64,000 nucleotides of DNA from assembly GCA_003427395.1 (NCBI GenBank), contig BFEA01000417.1:264556-328555 (forward strand). Direction: 5' to 3'. Shown here piece after piece: positions 11,691 to 23,487 of the stretch. Each line of letters starts with the position of its first letter. Positions within the stretch are counted from its first letter, which is position 1. The stretch comes from Chara braunii (taxonomy: Eukaryota > Streptophyta > Charophyceae > Charales > Characeae). A model generated the notes under the pieces. It was given only the letters and a program-made list of their open reading frames with translations. It was not told the origin of the DNA and did not search any database. The position numbers and the translations under genes are program-made.

Positions 11691-13200
11691 CCCCTCACTC
11701 ACTTTTCGAATGCACCCGGTGCGTCTTTCCGTCTGGGTTCATTCGTTTTTTCCTTCCTCAGTCGCACCCGTTCGGCTCAGGTTCCTCGCCTACGCCCGCT
11801 CCCCCGCTCTACCGGCTTCCTCCTCCGCTGCGCCTCGGCCCTCTATTCGGCCATCCCCCGCTCTCAACTGTGCACGCACCTGGCGCGGTTAGTCGACCAG
11901 GTTCGTCCGCCTCAAGCAGCGTTCGCACTTCGCTGCTCTCAGTAGCTCCCCTCCGATACCCCGCGCACCAAGACACTTCGCCTTCTGCATGCACCTACCA
12001 CGACTCCCTATCCCCGCTCTTCCGCCACCATCGGCCATGCACCCGGCGCTGACCCCTGTCCAAGTCCAGCTTCCTCTCCCAGCGCCCGCCCGCTCAGCTC
12101 GTCACTACTCCGCTACTCCGTCACTCAGCTCTCCCACTGCCTGTTGCTTCGCCTCGCACAGTCAGCCTCTCCATCAGCTCGCTCCGGTCGTCCCCACCAA
12201 TACTACTAGGTAAGTGTTCCCCCACCCCCTTCAACCCGACGGTGGTGGCCGGCCTGGTAACCGCAGCGCTCCGCCCGTTGCTACTTGCTGCCTGCCGTCG
12301 CCCTTGGCTATCTCCGACCACCGCGTCCTCCCGGCCTGCACCCGCGCCCAGGTACATGCCCGAGTCGACCGGGATCAGAACAGATCTTGGTGGTAGGGGC
12401 AAATATTCAAATGAGAACTTTGAAATCCGAAGTGGAAAGGGGTTTTGCGTGACCAGCGGCCCCCTTCCTCGTGCCTTGGCGCCGTCCACCTGCCTCCTTC
12501 GGGCCCCAAAGGGCGTGCTCACCCTCAAACCTCTTACAACAGATCGTGGCCGTGGAGGACGCACCCGCAAGGGCACACGCCCCAGCTACGTCCGCCTCGT
12601 GGGCTAATCACCCACTGGCTCGCATGCACGTTCAACCCCCCCTCGGCCCGTGCCTTCAAGATGGACACAAGGGAGGGATTTCGCCAGCCTCCCGAGCACG
12701 CACGAGCCCGTAGGTCAATCAGGGGAGGCGCGCGCCCAAGATCCTCGACTGCTGTGACGGCCACCCGTGGGGGGGGGGTTTCAATCGCTCCCCACCGCAA
12801 TGCCGGTCGCAGCAGCCCATGCTGGCAACCCGAACGGGCCCGCCGAAGGAGGTGCGTGCTCAAGGTCCTCGACTACTGTGACGCCCATTAAGTCCAGCGT
12901 CACGTTCGAGTCAACGGCACGCCAGAGCCTAACAAAATTTTATACATCAATTATTTAATATAATATACAGACAGACGCCGCGCATCCCGCTGGCCCGCGA
13001 CGCCGCGCACGCCTAGGCAACGCATCGTGCCCTCACCATCAATACCCCATGCCGCCACGCGCGCCTCTCGCCCCAACAAAAACCTATACTTCCGCTCGCG
13101 CGCACGCCGTCAGGCGGGCGACACTGCATTTGCGCGACTTGCAAAAAACACACAAAATACCCTTGTAAGGGTATTTGGTACGACAGCGGCATGGTACCGG

Positions 13201-14711
13201 TTTAACGACGCAGCGAGTGGTAGTTCCACTTTTATTTTTTTTGTGGTGTGCAACCGTTATGGTGGAATCCAAGGCGGCATGGAGATTAGGCTAGACTTGG
13301 TGCACGTTTGGGGTTGTGTGGTAGTGGTGCGTGGGCCGGCGACATGAAGAAAGTGTGGAGTGAGTGCACACGACAATGATTATTGGGCACGCGACACATG
13401 CAGTTTTCAACCAGTGCCACCTATATTTTTTTTTGCGGCGTGCCGAGCAAGCGGATTTTGAGTTTGAGACCATACAGTGCCTTGGCGGTAATGTGGGACC
13501 ACTTAGAACCATTTTGCGACCAGGTGGGACTGATTTTGAGATCGGGACGAACTTGTTGGTGTGGTTATTGAGAGCAGACGTCGTGAGAGGAGGTGTAGAT
13601 TTGTGAGTTGGCTTGGGATAGATCCTTGGAGGACGTGGTGCAGTGGGAGTGCGTTGAGACTGTCCGGAACATTGGGATCACGTGAAATCTCATTTGTGAG
13701 AACAACCTTCTTGAGGGCTATCTCACTTGAGTCTTTCCAATGGACCTGACTTTTGTTCATTTAGGCACTTGGAGAAAAAAGGCGCCCGTCGTTCAGTGGA
13801 ACGGGCGTAAGTTGTGGTGTTGTGGGCTGCATATTGTCAACTTCAACGGAGGTTATCCTTTATTCTGATTGGAATATTACTCGGTTTTCTTGAGTGAGCC
13901 GGATTAAACTTCACTCAAGGTCAGTCAGTTGATTGACTCAGATTTCCCTTCACATCTGTGTAAACCCACACTTGCTTGACCTTGTCCATTGAATGTTCAT
14001 TGAAAAAGCAAAGTAAATGTGTATTCGCATGTGAATGGAAAAGTCTGACTTGGATATGGGATTGCAATGTTTTCCTTTGAACTTGTTTGTTGTGCTTCGT
14101 GATCTGTGCAGGTAGGTACAATAATGCTTGCAAAGGAGATTGATTGTGCATGTTGGAGAAAATAGAAAAGGATTGTATTTTCTTTACTTCTCACCTGCCT
14201 GCATGCCAAAAAGATTCGATGTTTTGAAAAACTTTAATAATGTGTGCACCATAAACTGAATTGAAATAAAGCAGACAAGGTCAAACGGGTTTAGTTTTCT
14301 CTTCATGATTGTCTTTTTCTATCGTGAATGACCTTATCTATCTATACCTGTCCAAATGATTCTCGTAATCTATCTCCTTTGGTTTCTAAGTTACCCAAAA
14401 TTTAAGAGTAAAGGGGGGAAAATAAAAAAAAATTCCCTCTAGTTGATGCATTCTCTTTCTAGGAAGCATCCGAGGCGGGGGTTCATATGCTTTTGGAGTC
14501 GGCCCTGCTATCGACTTGGAGTGGACCCGATTCTTCGGGGGTGGTACTTTGCAGACTCGGTGGTGACGGCCCAACCTCTGATATCCGGGTCTTCGGGCTC
14601 GGCCGAGGGGAAGGAGACCACTTCCTAGGGGGTTGGGCGTGGGAAGGCGCAAAGAGGGTCAACCCTCGTCGAGGAGCTGAATTAATGTCCTTGTGGGGTG
14701 CTCACTTTAGG
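13201..14711 (+). other. Interior of LTR element 1 before the 3' LTR, no gene found
   Basis: I see no supportable coding region. Frames around 13364-13606 and 14443-14723 lack recognisable domains. A purine-rich run (about 14405-14430, GAGTAAAGGGGGGAAAATAAAA) could be a displaced polypurine tract, but it lies about 280 bases upstream of the preferred LTR start. Confidence 0.45.
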
Positions 14712-15792
14712 TGTCACCATTAGAATTAAAAGTTTGAAACTAAAGAGTTCCAGCCCGTAAAAAGAAGTAGGTAATAAAGGTAATGGTTCTCTTTGGGCAG
14801 TGATAACGACTGCAGTTTTGTTTTGGGTAATCAGATGATGCAGATGAATATTACATTATTCGAGGAAATGGAAGAGTAATTATTGCTCAGGAGGACAAAG
14901 CAATCAACAAAATTTTTATTTGCTAGATAATACTTTTCTCCAAACCAACTGCATATGATCCGGAGGTGTGGTCGAACCGAGAGTTCAAACTTCGGCCAGG
15001 AACCAGATCATTTGTTGATCTGCATGGTAGCAGTGAAATTTACTTGCAGAAGTCATTCCTGACAGGGTTTAGTAAGTGTCGACAGCCCCAACCGTAAGTT
15101 AAATGTCAAGTTGTCATTCATAATTTTTCGTCAATATCGAGTCTCCGCCTTGGAAGTGGTAGTATAATTGTCTTTTTAGTCATATAGAGACAAAATGACT
15201 TTGGCAGATCATCTCCTCAAGTCAAAATCCTATCTTGTGCGATTTGATAAAAGTGTATTGATTTTATTTATCTTGTGATTAGAGAATTATAAAGGGACTA
15301 GGATTATTTTATGGGTTTCCCGTTTGGTTGAAAGCGTCCTAATCGACCGATGTTCGTTTCGTACCTAGGAGATCAGCGCCCGAGGGAACAGACAACGTTT
15401 GGGTCCACTTGGCGTTAACTAAGCGTACCTATACTCTAGCGAACGAGCAAACTTCCTCGGCTGACCTACCTCTGCAACTGCATGTAAAAGCTTTCGCACG
15501 TGGGTCCGTAGCTCGGTAGGGATACGCCCCTGAGGGTGGTGACAACCCCTCCAGGAAAGCAAGATGTGTCCCGCAAGAACCTATCCTATCGTAGGGGACC
15601 ATGAGATGTACAGCTGGAGCACCCGGCTAGAGCGGCGAAGGGATGGCGCGACCACACCCACCTCGACGGTTTGTGGGATGTTTTGTGTCATTCCCAAGTT
15701 GTCTCTTGTTTTTTTTTTTTTTTAACTTCTGCGTGACATAGCCGGGAGGGCTCTCGCACTTTGCAAAAAGGCCAGAGCCGATGCGCTCGACA
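14712..15792 (+). mobile_element. 3' LTR of LTR element 1
   Basis: This is homologous to 1-1053 throughout and ends in the same ...GCTCGACA. The proposed left end TGTCACC gives matching TGTC...GACA termini. The left edge is less secure because its counterpart is outside the window and no polypurine tract directly precedes it. Differences from the 5' LTR are scattered substitutions and small indels, so the insertion is not recent. Confidence 0.75.
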
Positions 15793-16380
15793 ACTGGAGA
15801 GATGGAAGATGGATATAGGGAGGTCGCAAATAGCGAGACGAGAGGTAGGAGAGAGGTTGTAGATGGCAGGAGGAGAGGTAGGAGGTGGCGAATGGAAGGT
15901 TGGAGATGGCGAAAGGGAGGTGGGAGGTTGTCGACGAGGAGATGAGGGATTGCGAGAGGGAGGTGGAAGATGGAGAGAGGAGGGTGGTAGATGGCGGGCG
16001 GGATGTTGGAGGAGATGAAAGGGAGGTGGGAAGTTGCAAGCGGGGAGGTGAGAGATAGCCAAATTGAGGCAGGAGGTGGCGGGAGTTGAGTGGAGGATGG
16101 GGAAAAGGTGGAAGGGGGGAGATGGCGGGAGGAAGGTGGAAGAAGGATAGAGAGAAGTGGGAGATGGTGGGAGGGGAGGTAGGAGGTGGCGGGAAGGGGG
16201 CAGAGGATTGGTCGGGGGGAGGCGGAGGATGGTGGGAGCGAGTTTGGGAGATAGCGGAAGGGGTAGTGGGAGGTTGCAAGCAGGGTAGTGGCAGGTGGCA
16301 GGATATGGCGGGAGGGAGGTGGACGATGGAGAAAGAGAAGGAACGGAGTGGCAAAAGAGTAGTGGAGGGAGACGAGCACA
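15793..16380 (+). repeat. Purine-rich GGGAGGTGG-type minisatellite
   Basis: Degenerate units of about 20-26 bases built on GGGAGGTGGGAGATGGCGG run from the LTR edge to about 16330. The long antisense frames across it (Pro/Ser/Leu-rich) arise because a purine-only strand has no stop codons on its complement. Confidence 0.8.
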
Positions 16381-16560
16381 CGAAGAAGTTGAACCAAAAA
16401 GAAGAAGAAAAAGAAGAAGACGAAGAATAAAAAAATGAAGGAGGAGGAGGAGGAGAAAGAAGAGGCGCGAGTGGAGAAGTTTAACGAAGAAAAAGAAGAA
16501 GAAGAAGAAGAAGAAGAAGAAGAAGAAGAAGAAGAAGAAGAAGAAGAGGAGGAAGCATAC
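16381..16560 (+). repeat. (GAA)n-rich microsatellite
   Basis: AAGAAGAAGAA repeats are near-perfect between about 16491 and 16552, with an impure GAGGA lead-in. Confidence 0.9.
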
Positions 16561-17340
16561 CATTTACCCTCGGTTCATGGGACCAGCGACATCCCTGTGC
16601 AGCGGCTATGGCCTTGGGGAGCGGCGAAGGAGCGACGAAGGCCCTGAAGAGCGGCGAAGAATGCGTCCGGGAGCAGGTACGACCGTGGCAGGTGGGCAAT
16701 GGCGTGACCTGACCGACGACGGTGACGGCGACGAAATGGCGGGTGGAGTGGCAACACGGGGGACCCCCGTCCTCAGGCCCACGCAGTTCGAAAATTCGAA
16801 CTCAAATTCGATTACCGCAAAAATGGGTGGGTCATGGATATATCCTTGATAAATCTTTGCTGTAGATCTTTGAAGATCTACGACTGAGGTCTCGAGTCCA
16901 AGATTGAATTGTTTAAGGCCCCTCCGTGCACCGAAAAAAATTTTCGACGTGGGGGGGGATCTTAAAAAATTTGCGCGGTGTGAAACCGGGTCCGCCGTCC
17001 CCATAACTTCCCCCCAAGCACACCACGCTGGGGCCGTACGGGGCTTGTACGGAGGCCGCACAACTGTGTGACCGTGCAGCGATCCGTGCGTGCAGGGGGT
17101 ACCCGTGTGCATGAAAATGAAGCCTAGTTTATTTTCCTTTTCTTCGGTAACTTAGTTTTTTCAATCCTCCCAATCCCTATCCCACACTTTTGACGAAGAT
17201 TACTGCTATTTGTTTTTTTTTCTCTTCTTTGGTGACTTTTTTTTTTTTTTCAATCCTCCTCTTCCCTCACCGCATCCTCTTTTGTGTTTTGGTAACTCAT
17301 CTGTAATCACTGAAGGGATGCAAACAAGCAAATAAGCTAA
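16561..17340 (+). other. Gene-free GC-rich then T-rich stretch
   Basis: No gene supported. It holds a GTAGATCTT-TG-AAGATCTAC hairpin near 16863, and two copies of a block ending in TTTTTCAATCCTCC at about 17150 and 17240, spaced about 82-90 bases. Confidence 0.4.
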
Positions 17341-18058
17341 CAAATAAACACAAACCGACACTCACACAGGTAGGCAGGCAGGCTGGCAAACGAGTGAGGT
17401 AGAGAAGCCTGGTAGGCAGGAGGCTAGGCTGGCAGACAAGTCGGACAGGCAGGTAGCCATGCAGATAACTAAACAGTTAGGCAAGTTGCAAGGCTCGAAG
17501 CTAATCGGGCATGTTGTCCCCTTTATATTAACAATCATCATGGTGCTAATAATGAGGGTTACGTGGTACATGTATGCATGCAAGTTATCCTTCTGACCGG
17601 ATGCATGCATAAGGAGGCAACGTCGTTGGAGGGAACATGATAGCTTCCGGGTCTTTCTCATTTTTTGACCCTGTACCTTTATCCCTGCGCTACTTTTGAG
17701 GGCTATTAGGGTCTCGCCTTACTGATGTGATGATTGTGCTTTGCTAGCATAGATGTGGTCAGTCTTACAATGAGGTTCATGCCCCTTGATAACGAACTTA
17801 ACACTACGAACTTAGCACTATTTCTTGAGGATCTCTTCAGGGTACACTACAAACTTAGCACTATTTCTTGCCCCCGACTCTTTAAGTTAATGCAAGGGTG
17901 AAGGTTAAGTTCATCATTGTAAAAAATCAGGGAGGAAACAATATTTATGTCGTTTATTATTTCTGGTTATTGCTTGAAAACCAATAGGGGCACACAACAC
18001 CTTTAGAACAGTCAAGAAAATGAAAAATTTGGCTCATAACAATTCAATAAAAATCAGC

Positions 18059-18097
<39 letters not shown>

Positions 18098-18921
18098 ACA
18101 ATAGGGGAGAGATACAAAGAGAGAGAGACTGACAGATTGTGAGATAAAACATACAAAGAGAGACGGACGGAGAGGCACGCGCAATTAAATAGGCAGGGAG
18201 AGAAACAACTAGACAACCAAGCAAACTAAAGATAAACAAACACACAAACCAGATAAGCAGACAAACAGGGAGGTTGGTAGGCAAGTAGGCACATAGGTAT
18301 GAAAAGACAGGCAGACAGACACCCAGACAGCTGGACAGCCACTCAGCCAAGAAGTCATCCAGACAGCCAGGTAGGCAAGCAAATGATGCACGCGGGCAAG
18401 CCAGGCTAGGAGACTGACAAGCTCCAACCTAACTAAGCACGGCGTATCATTTTTATTACTAATCATCACGGTACTAGTAATGAGTGTCTTTGGAATTATA
18501 TTGATAACAGTTAATTAGGAATAATAAGTATATAAATGATTGATCTGGAAGGGGAGGAAGAGGAAGAGCAAGAGGTAGAGCAAGAGTAAGAGGAAGAGTA
18601 TGATCAGAAGTAAGAGAAGGGAAGAAAAGAAAGAGGAGAGAGAGGAGAACGAGGAGGAAGAGGAGGACGAGAAAGGAGAAGCGGAGGAAAATAAAAGAGG
18701 ATGAAAGGAGTTAAGGAAGAAAGTCAATGAATGATGAAAACCAAAATTTTCAATACATGCAGGAAGCAGGGCCAACCTCCTTTACATCATCGACTAAATT
18801 GATTGAGATGAGGAGGGCACTTTGGCCAAGTCCACCCCTTACCACAACACAGCGAACCAGTGAAATATAGTACCTAGATTCATCCACACTGTTCAATTTC
18901 GAACACCATTTCTCTTTCTCC

Positions 18922-18973
<52 letters not shown>

Positions 18974-19618
18974 CTCTCTCTTTTTTTTTTTTTTTTTTTT
19001 TCTCTCTCTCTCTGTCTCTCTCTCTCTCTCTGTCTCTCTCTCTCTCTCTCTCTCCATCCATTGGTTGGGATAACCGACGCACTCTGGCTATGCCTATTAC
19101 CAAAAGTATAACAATGCAAAAAAATAGTGATTGCAGTGATCCTGAAAAGTAATTGTTGTGATTCCGAGAGTAACTGCTGTAATTCCGAATGTTCAATGTC
19201 AAAGACCATCCATCTCTCTCTTTGACTGAATTGTTTGGGACGAGGGAGACACTATGGTTAATTTTGTGTCCATGTTGATTCTGCCACTTATACTAGTCTG
19301 ATCAAGAGCCCTATTGTTGTTCACTTGTTAACAACCAAGTCTTCTCCTTTTGAACCTTTCTATGGGCTGGTTGATTTTGTCGATTTCCGTCATCGATTTC
19401 TTTTCATGGTCGATATGGTACATAATTAAGAGAAGAAAGTTGAATCTAACCTTTTTCACGTACCTGCAATGAAGTCAAAATGATGCTAACATTTAGGTTC
19501 GAATACGACAAAGAATGTGCGAATTGATGACCCTGAACAACATTTATCTCGGAACAAGTGACATTTTGAATTAAATGTAACAACAGAAACACACACACAC
19601 ATAAACACACACAAACAT

Positions 19619-19708
<90 letters not shown>

Positions 19709-20050
19709 GAGAGAGAGAGTTCCATATGTTTTTCTTTAATAATAATAAAAAAATATCAATGCGGTTTCACCCACGTGTTAGAAAGTGAGTCACAAACAAA
19801 CAAAAAAATCGAATGACAGATAGAGAGAGACAAACTGTCAGGGAGGCATGCATGCAGGAAGGCAGGGAGGGAGACATGCAGAGAGGGGGGGACAGGCAGG
19901 AGAGCAGGCAGTCAGACAGTTGGAGAGAAAAATAGACAAGCAACCAGATAGGGAGCCAGCAAGCAATACAGGCCAGATACACAGAGCCAGGTAGAGAGAC
20001 AAACACCCAAGCAACCAGGCGCATAGACAACTAGAAATTGAGGCAGTTAG
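17341..20050 (+). repeat. Degenerate (CAGR/GGCA)n arrays and simple repeats
   Basis: Three loose tetranucleotide arrays (about 17365-17480, 18230-18420 and 19800-20030) consist of GGCAGGCA, GACAGACA and related words. Between them lie (GA)n at 18061-18095, a GA-rich block at 18545-18720, (CT)n with long T runs at 18917-19052, a 26-base direct repeat at 17802-17870 (period 43), and (CA)n-(TA)n-(GA)n at 19589-19718. No gene is supported. Confidence 0.8.
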
Positions 20051-20459
20051 ACAACCTCTGAAGGTTCGGAAAACTGTTTTTGTTTTTAAGAAAGATAAAC
20101 AAATTATTTTTGCATCAATCATGACACAAAAACAGCAGATGTAACTCCGCATGCCAAGCGCCTCTCATCCTAAATAGTCAAAGGGTTGTGCGATTTGCCT
20201 GCCTCTTTTTTTTTCCAGCCTCGTTTTCATCTGTGTAATGAAATTTTGAGTTACAATTAACAAAAAAAATATAAAATAAACAGATTAAGAGACAAAGGGC
20301 CACGCACTTAGAAAAAGTAGAATGATAAATCCAATCAGTCCATATACTTGTAGAATGTTCAGAAGCGGAGACACAAGAAAAAGATGGAGACATACATGTT
20401 GACATGCTGACGTCAGGATGACACACATGCCAAGTATGCGATCAACCAGAAGAAGTGGA

Positions 20460-20880
20460 CATAGACATTATCGGAGCAAACACCCTTACAAGGGTATTTG
20501 CTCATGTCTTTGCATTCGATATAGTGGCGACACCGGCTGCTGTACCAGGGACGGTCTGGGGTAGAAAGTGAGAATTGTTTTGGCATGACATCTTGAAGCA
20601 AACCTCTCCACCATTGAGGTTGAGGTTGCTAGGTGAGCATACGCAGTGATACGACATGTACGACAACGGGTAAGGGTTAGTAGACATTAAAGTCTTCGGC
20701 CACAAGGGTCGGATGGTTGGAAGAAAACAAGAAAATGTCGTACGGGATGCGGCGACCACGATCTAAAACAGGCGAAGGCTCAGGCGGTACTGCAAAGACG
20801 AACTATATCAAGTCCAGAGGCGTTGGACCGACCGGTATGGGAGAACCTGCGGGCCATGCCACCATAAAGCAGACTGAAGG
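20460..20880 (+). repeat. Dispersed repeat D, copy 1
   Basis: The segment matches about 52865-53170. Both copies have a near-palindrome (here ACCCTT-AC-AAGGGT, inverted relative to copy 2), then GGTTGCTAGGTGA, ACAACSGGTAAGGGTTAGTA, GGAGGGTTGGAAGAA-like and GACCACGATCTAAA blocks in the same order. No coding potential was recognised. Confidence 0.75.
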
Positions 20881-22270
20881 AATAATATAAGCCGCGGCCA
20901 TGCGACCGGGGTGGCCAATAGAAACGTGCCACCACCACACCAGGCGGCAACGGCCGGTGCTGGGCCTCTAAAAATGCCAACTGTTGTCTTTTTCTGCTCG
21001 GCCTCAAGTATCCGGCACATCTATCCCTACTTGGTATGGTACCGGCCTATCTGCTACTTGAGTATTTTTCCGTGGCTCTTAGGTGTCGCAGGCGTCTTTC
21101 CTCGACACTTGAGTGTTTTCTCCACCGCGACCCTCAATGTTATGGCCACGGGTAAGTACTGGCCCTCAATGTTAGAGCAGATTCTCCGTGTCTTTCTTCA
21201 ACAAACCAAATTACTACCCTACAGAGGGGGACAGCTAGCCTTCCTTCCCTACCAAGAGGACGACTCAGAAAGTACCGAACACGAAGGAGGGAACGACACC
21301 ACGGACATCGTGACGATGACTCATGGTGATGGTTGCCCTGGTGCTACCCAGGAGCACTAACTTAGAGCATCATTGAAGCCAACCGCCATACCCCTGGGGC
21401 CTTGAGTCTTCATGCAGCGCTTAGGGGTTCGTTCCACACCACTCGAAACTCAAGGGTTTCTTGCCCAACGCCGTTCCACGGTGCCCTTCAGTTTCGCTAA
21501 TCACTCGCGGGTCGTCATTAGGTTTTCGGGATTATCAAACGGGTGGGAAACTCTCAAGGGCGGCTCGAGTGCGGCCCAAGTAAACGAGGTGATTTTTCAA
21601 GTGACCTCTTGGGCCACACTTTAGCTGCCCTTGAGAAGTATGCAAGCGAGCGGCGCCAGGCGGTTTAAGGTACATGTAGAACCCCCCGGTGTTGTTGTTT
21701 TCTTCCGTTTATTCTCCTTTTTTTTTTTTTTTTTTTAACTTTGTCTCAAAAGCCAAGGGTGTTGTAGAGGCCAAGGACCATACCCGCGGTGATTGGTAGT
21801 AGCGGCAGCCAATGGTTGTCCTAATAGGATAGGCCACCTACCCTACCCATCCCCACGTTAATACTCCCAGCGCACCCCTATCCCTACTATCCTACCTAAG
21901 TATGACCAGCACTAAGGACCATCACCCTACCAGTATCGATGGCAACTTGGACCAGACAGCAGTGACAACCACCAAGGTTGGGCCAACCTCCCAACCCTGA
22001 TGGAAGCGGAAGCAGATGAACCTTGCCGTACAGAAACTTCGGACGCCAGGCTCATGCAATCTTTTACAGGCCCAATTCAGAGAATCTACGCAGCAGGATT
22101 ACCTAAGCAAGGCAAGCGAGTGCCCACGGACACATCCTACCTTCCTTCCCCTAGCTTACCCAAGGCTAGGCGGAGCTGAGACTAGCCGGAGCGACTTATA
22201 TCCCTACCCCTACCCTAGAGCTAAGCCATGCATGAGTAGACCCCGTCATATAGCTGATAGACCCCCTCAG
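20881..22270 (+). other. Gene-free stretch
   Basis: No domain was recognised in the longest frame (20911-21360). The segment contains a CGACACTTGAGTGT word near 21098 that is also found in repeat copies A and C, and a T run at 21718-21736. Confidence 0.4.
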
Positions 22271-22560
22271 CCCAATAGCGTAGTTATGTGTATGTGTGTA
22301 TTTCCAGAGGCTATGTATGTATTGTAGTTATGTGTATGTGTGTATGCCCAGAGGCTATGTATGTTTGTATGAGCCCACTGGGCCATGTGTTTTGTATCAG
22401 CCCGGAGGCTATGTGTGTTCTATATAACTATATAGCGAGATGTATGTGCCCGAAGGCCAGATATGTGCAGTCTATGTGTGCTCTGTGTAACTGTATAGAG
22501 AGATGTATGTGCCCGAAGGCCAGATATGCGCAGTGCTATGTAGAGGGAACTGTGTTCATT
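22271..22560 (+). repeat. Minisatellite, two interleaved units
   Basis: Two copies of GTAGTTATGTGTATGTGTGTAT...CCAGAGGCTATGTATGT (period about 44) are followed by two copies of a unit with GTATAGAGAGATGTATGTG, CCCGAAGGCCAGATATG and GCAGT (period about 68). The frames across it are repeats, not genes. Confidence 0.8.
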
Positions 22561-22613
22561 TGAAGAGATGACAGGCCAAGTTGGACAAGAAGCCCCGGAC
22601 CCCCAAATTCCGA

Positions 22614-22680
22614 AGCCAAACTCGAACCCGTGATCTATGACATGTGACTTGAAGACTCTATCATTTGAGCAACAATCGCA
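22614..22680 (-). mobile_element. tRNA-like head, SINE candidate
   Basis: On the minus strand a box-A-like TTGCTCAAATGATAGAG (plus 22656-22672) is followed about 25 bases later by a box-B-like CGGGTTCGAG (plus 22621-22630). The spacing fits a pol III internal promoter. It is diverged from any true tRNA. Confidence 0.6.
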
Positions 22681-22904
22681 AACGGCCCCTGTGTGTGATA
22701 TGCCAGACTGGGGAGATCAACAGAACAACCACGAGTAACAACCACAAGCAACCCACGCAGTATCAAAACCCGACGTACAACACCATGGACAACCCTTGGG
22801 TGGTGCGTAAGCAGTGTCTGTATAAGCTTACTGTGCGTCAACCCAAGGGAATGTTTGTCCAGCCGTGCGTCATTCTAATGCCCTGTCGGTGTCCATGCGC
22901 AAAG

Positions 22905-22995
22905 CTGCAATTGAGTTTTGAACCCGCAACCTCGTACCACAATGCACATTTCCAACCGGTGCCACGGTGCTCTAACCACTGAGCTACATCAACTG
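22905..22995 (-). mobile_element. tRNA-like head, SINE candidate
   Basis: The minus strand reads TAGCTCAGTGGTTAGAGC (plus 22969-22986), then a box-B-like GCGGGTTCAAAACTC (plus 22913-22927). Both boxes fit pol III consensus well. The inter-box distance is longer than in most tRNAs, and no cloverleaf with paired acceptor ends is evident, so a SINE or tRNA pseudogene is likelier than a tRNA gene. Confidence 0.65.
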
Positions 22996-23386
22996 TACTA
23001 TAATGTCGTTGTCATGGTTGAACCTCTCGTAAGTTGTTCCCTCTTATTTTAAGGGAGGACTCGAGGGTTGAGTGGAAAGAAACGTGACTCGGATACTTTT
23101 TAATCACTTTTGCAAGTCGAGTGTGCACTCGAGTTTCAAGTGAAGTGGTGTGGAATGAAGCCCTCACCCTAGTAGACCCACTACGGAGTGCTAGCGCTAC
23201 CGGAAGACTCGTGGCCTCTCCCCCTAAAAGAATTTTTTTTTTTTTTTTAACAAGTAAACTCTGCTCGTTTGTTGCTTACAAAAGGGGAGGCCGGGAAACC
23301 CTCCACAAACAACCCGGACAAGAAAAAAAAAAAAGTTAATTATTGGGAATTTGTGACCATTACCCGACTTAGGTGCAGGCATTGGG

Positions 23387-23480
23387 GATTTTAGTTTAGT
23401 CGCACAATGGCCAAATCCGGACCGCTGCGCAGGTGAGCATGCGAGAGATTTTAGTTTAGTCGCACAATGGCCAAATCCCA
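23387..23480 (+). repeat. Direct repeat, period 60
   Basis: GATTTTAGTTTAGTCGCACA followed by ATGGCCAAATCC occurs at 23387 and again at 23447. Confidence 0.9.
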
Positions 23481-23487
23481 ACGGAAG

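Larger units (their letters stand above)
6790..13200 (+). repeat. Structured repeat family, copy A
   Basis: The stretch matches 28320-33343 plus 52085-52900 in the same orientation and 58830-62000 in the opposite one. Order of landmarks: a block shared with copy C (6790-7080), a CCACATTG hairpin (about 7314), a CTGTTATCA-G-TGATAACAG palindrome (about 7566), four tandem 121-125 bp units (7848-8335), a hairpin array with a conserved loop (8600-9440), a CTCCTGAGTCCCGGCAGAGC block (about 9729), a second hairpin array (11083-11690), and a C-rich tail that includes the TACCCTT-GT-AAGGGTA hairpin near 13155. No protein gene is supported; the frames in the C-rich tail are compositional. Confidence 0.8.

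Noticed and set aside
12470-12485. TGGCGCCGT as a third primer-binding site
   Set aside because: The match stops after nine bases and there is no LTR edge next to it.
11242-12607. Several overlapping plus-strand frames of 120-150 codons in copy A
   Set aside because: C-rich hairpin repeats with few stops; all frames are similarly open and none has a domain.
15627-16563. Long minus-strand Pro/Ser/Leu frames (up to 291 codons)
   Set aside because: They lie across a purine minisatellite and a GAA repeat; all three minus frames are open for the same compositional reason.
20410-20425. GGATGACACACAT word as a third U6 fragment
   Set aside because: Only about 13 bases match and nothing around it aligns with U6.
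22905-22995. Functional tRNA gene
   Set aside because: Good box A and B, but the spacing is long and no acceptor stem pairing was found; same judgement for the other tRNA-like heads.
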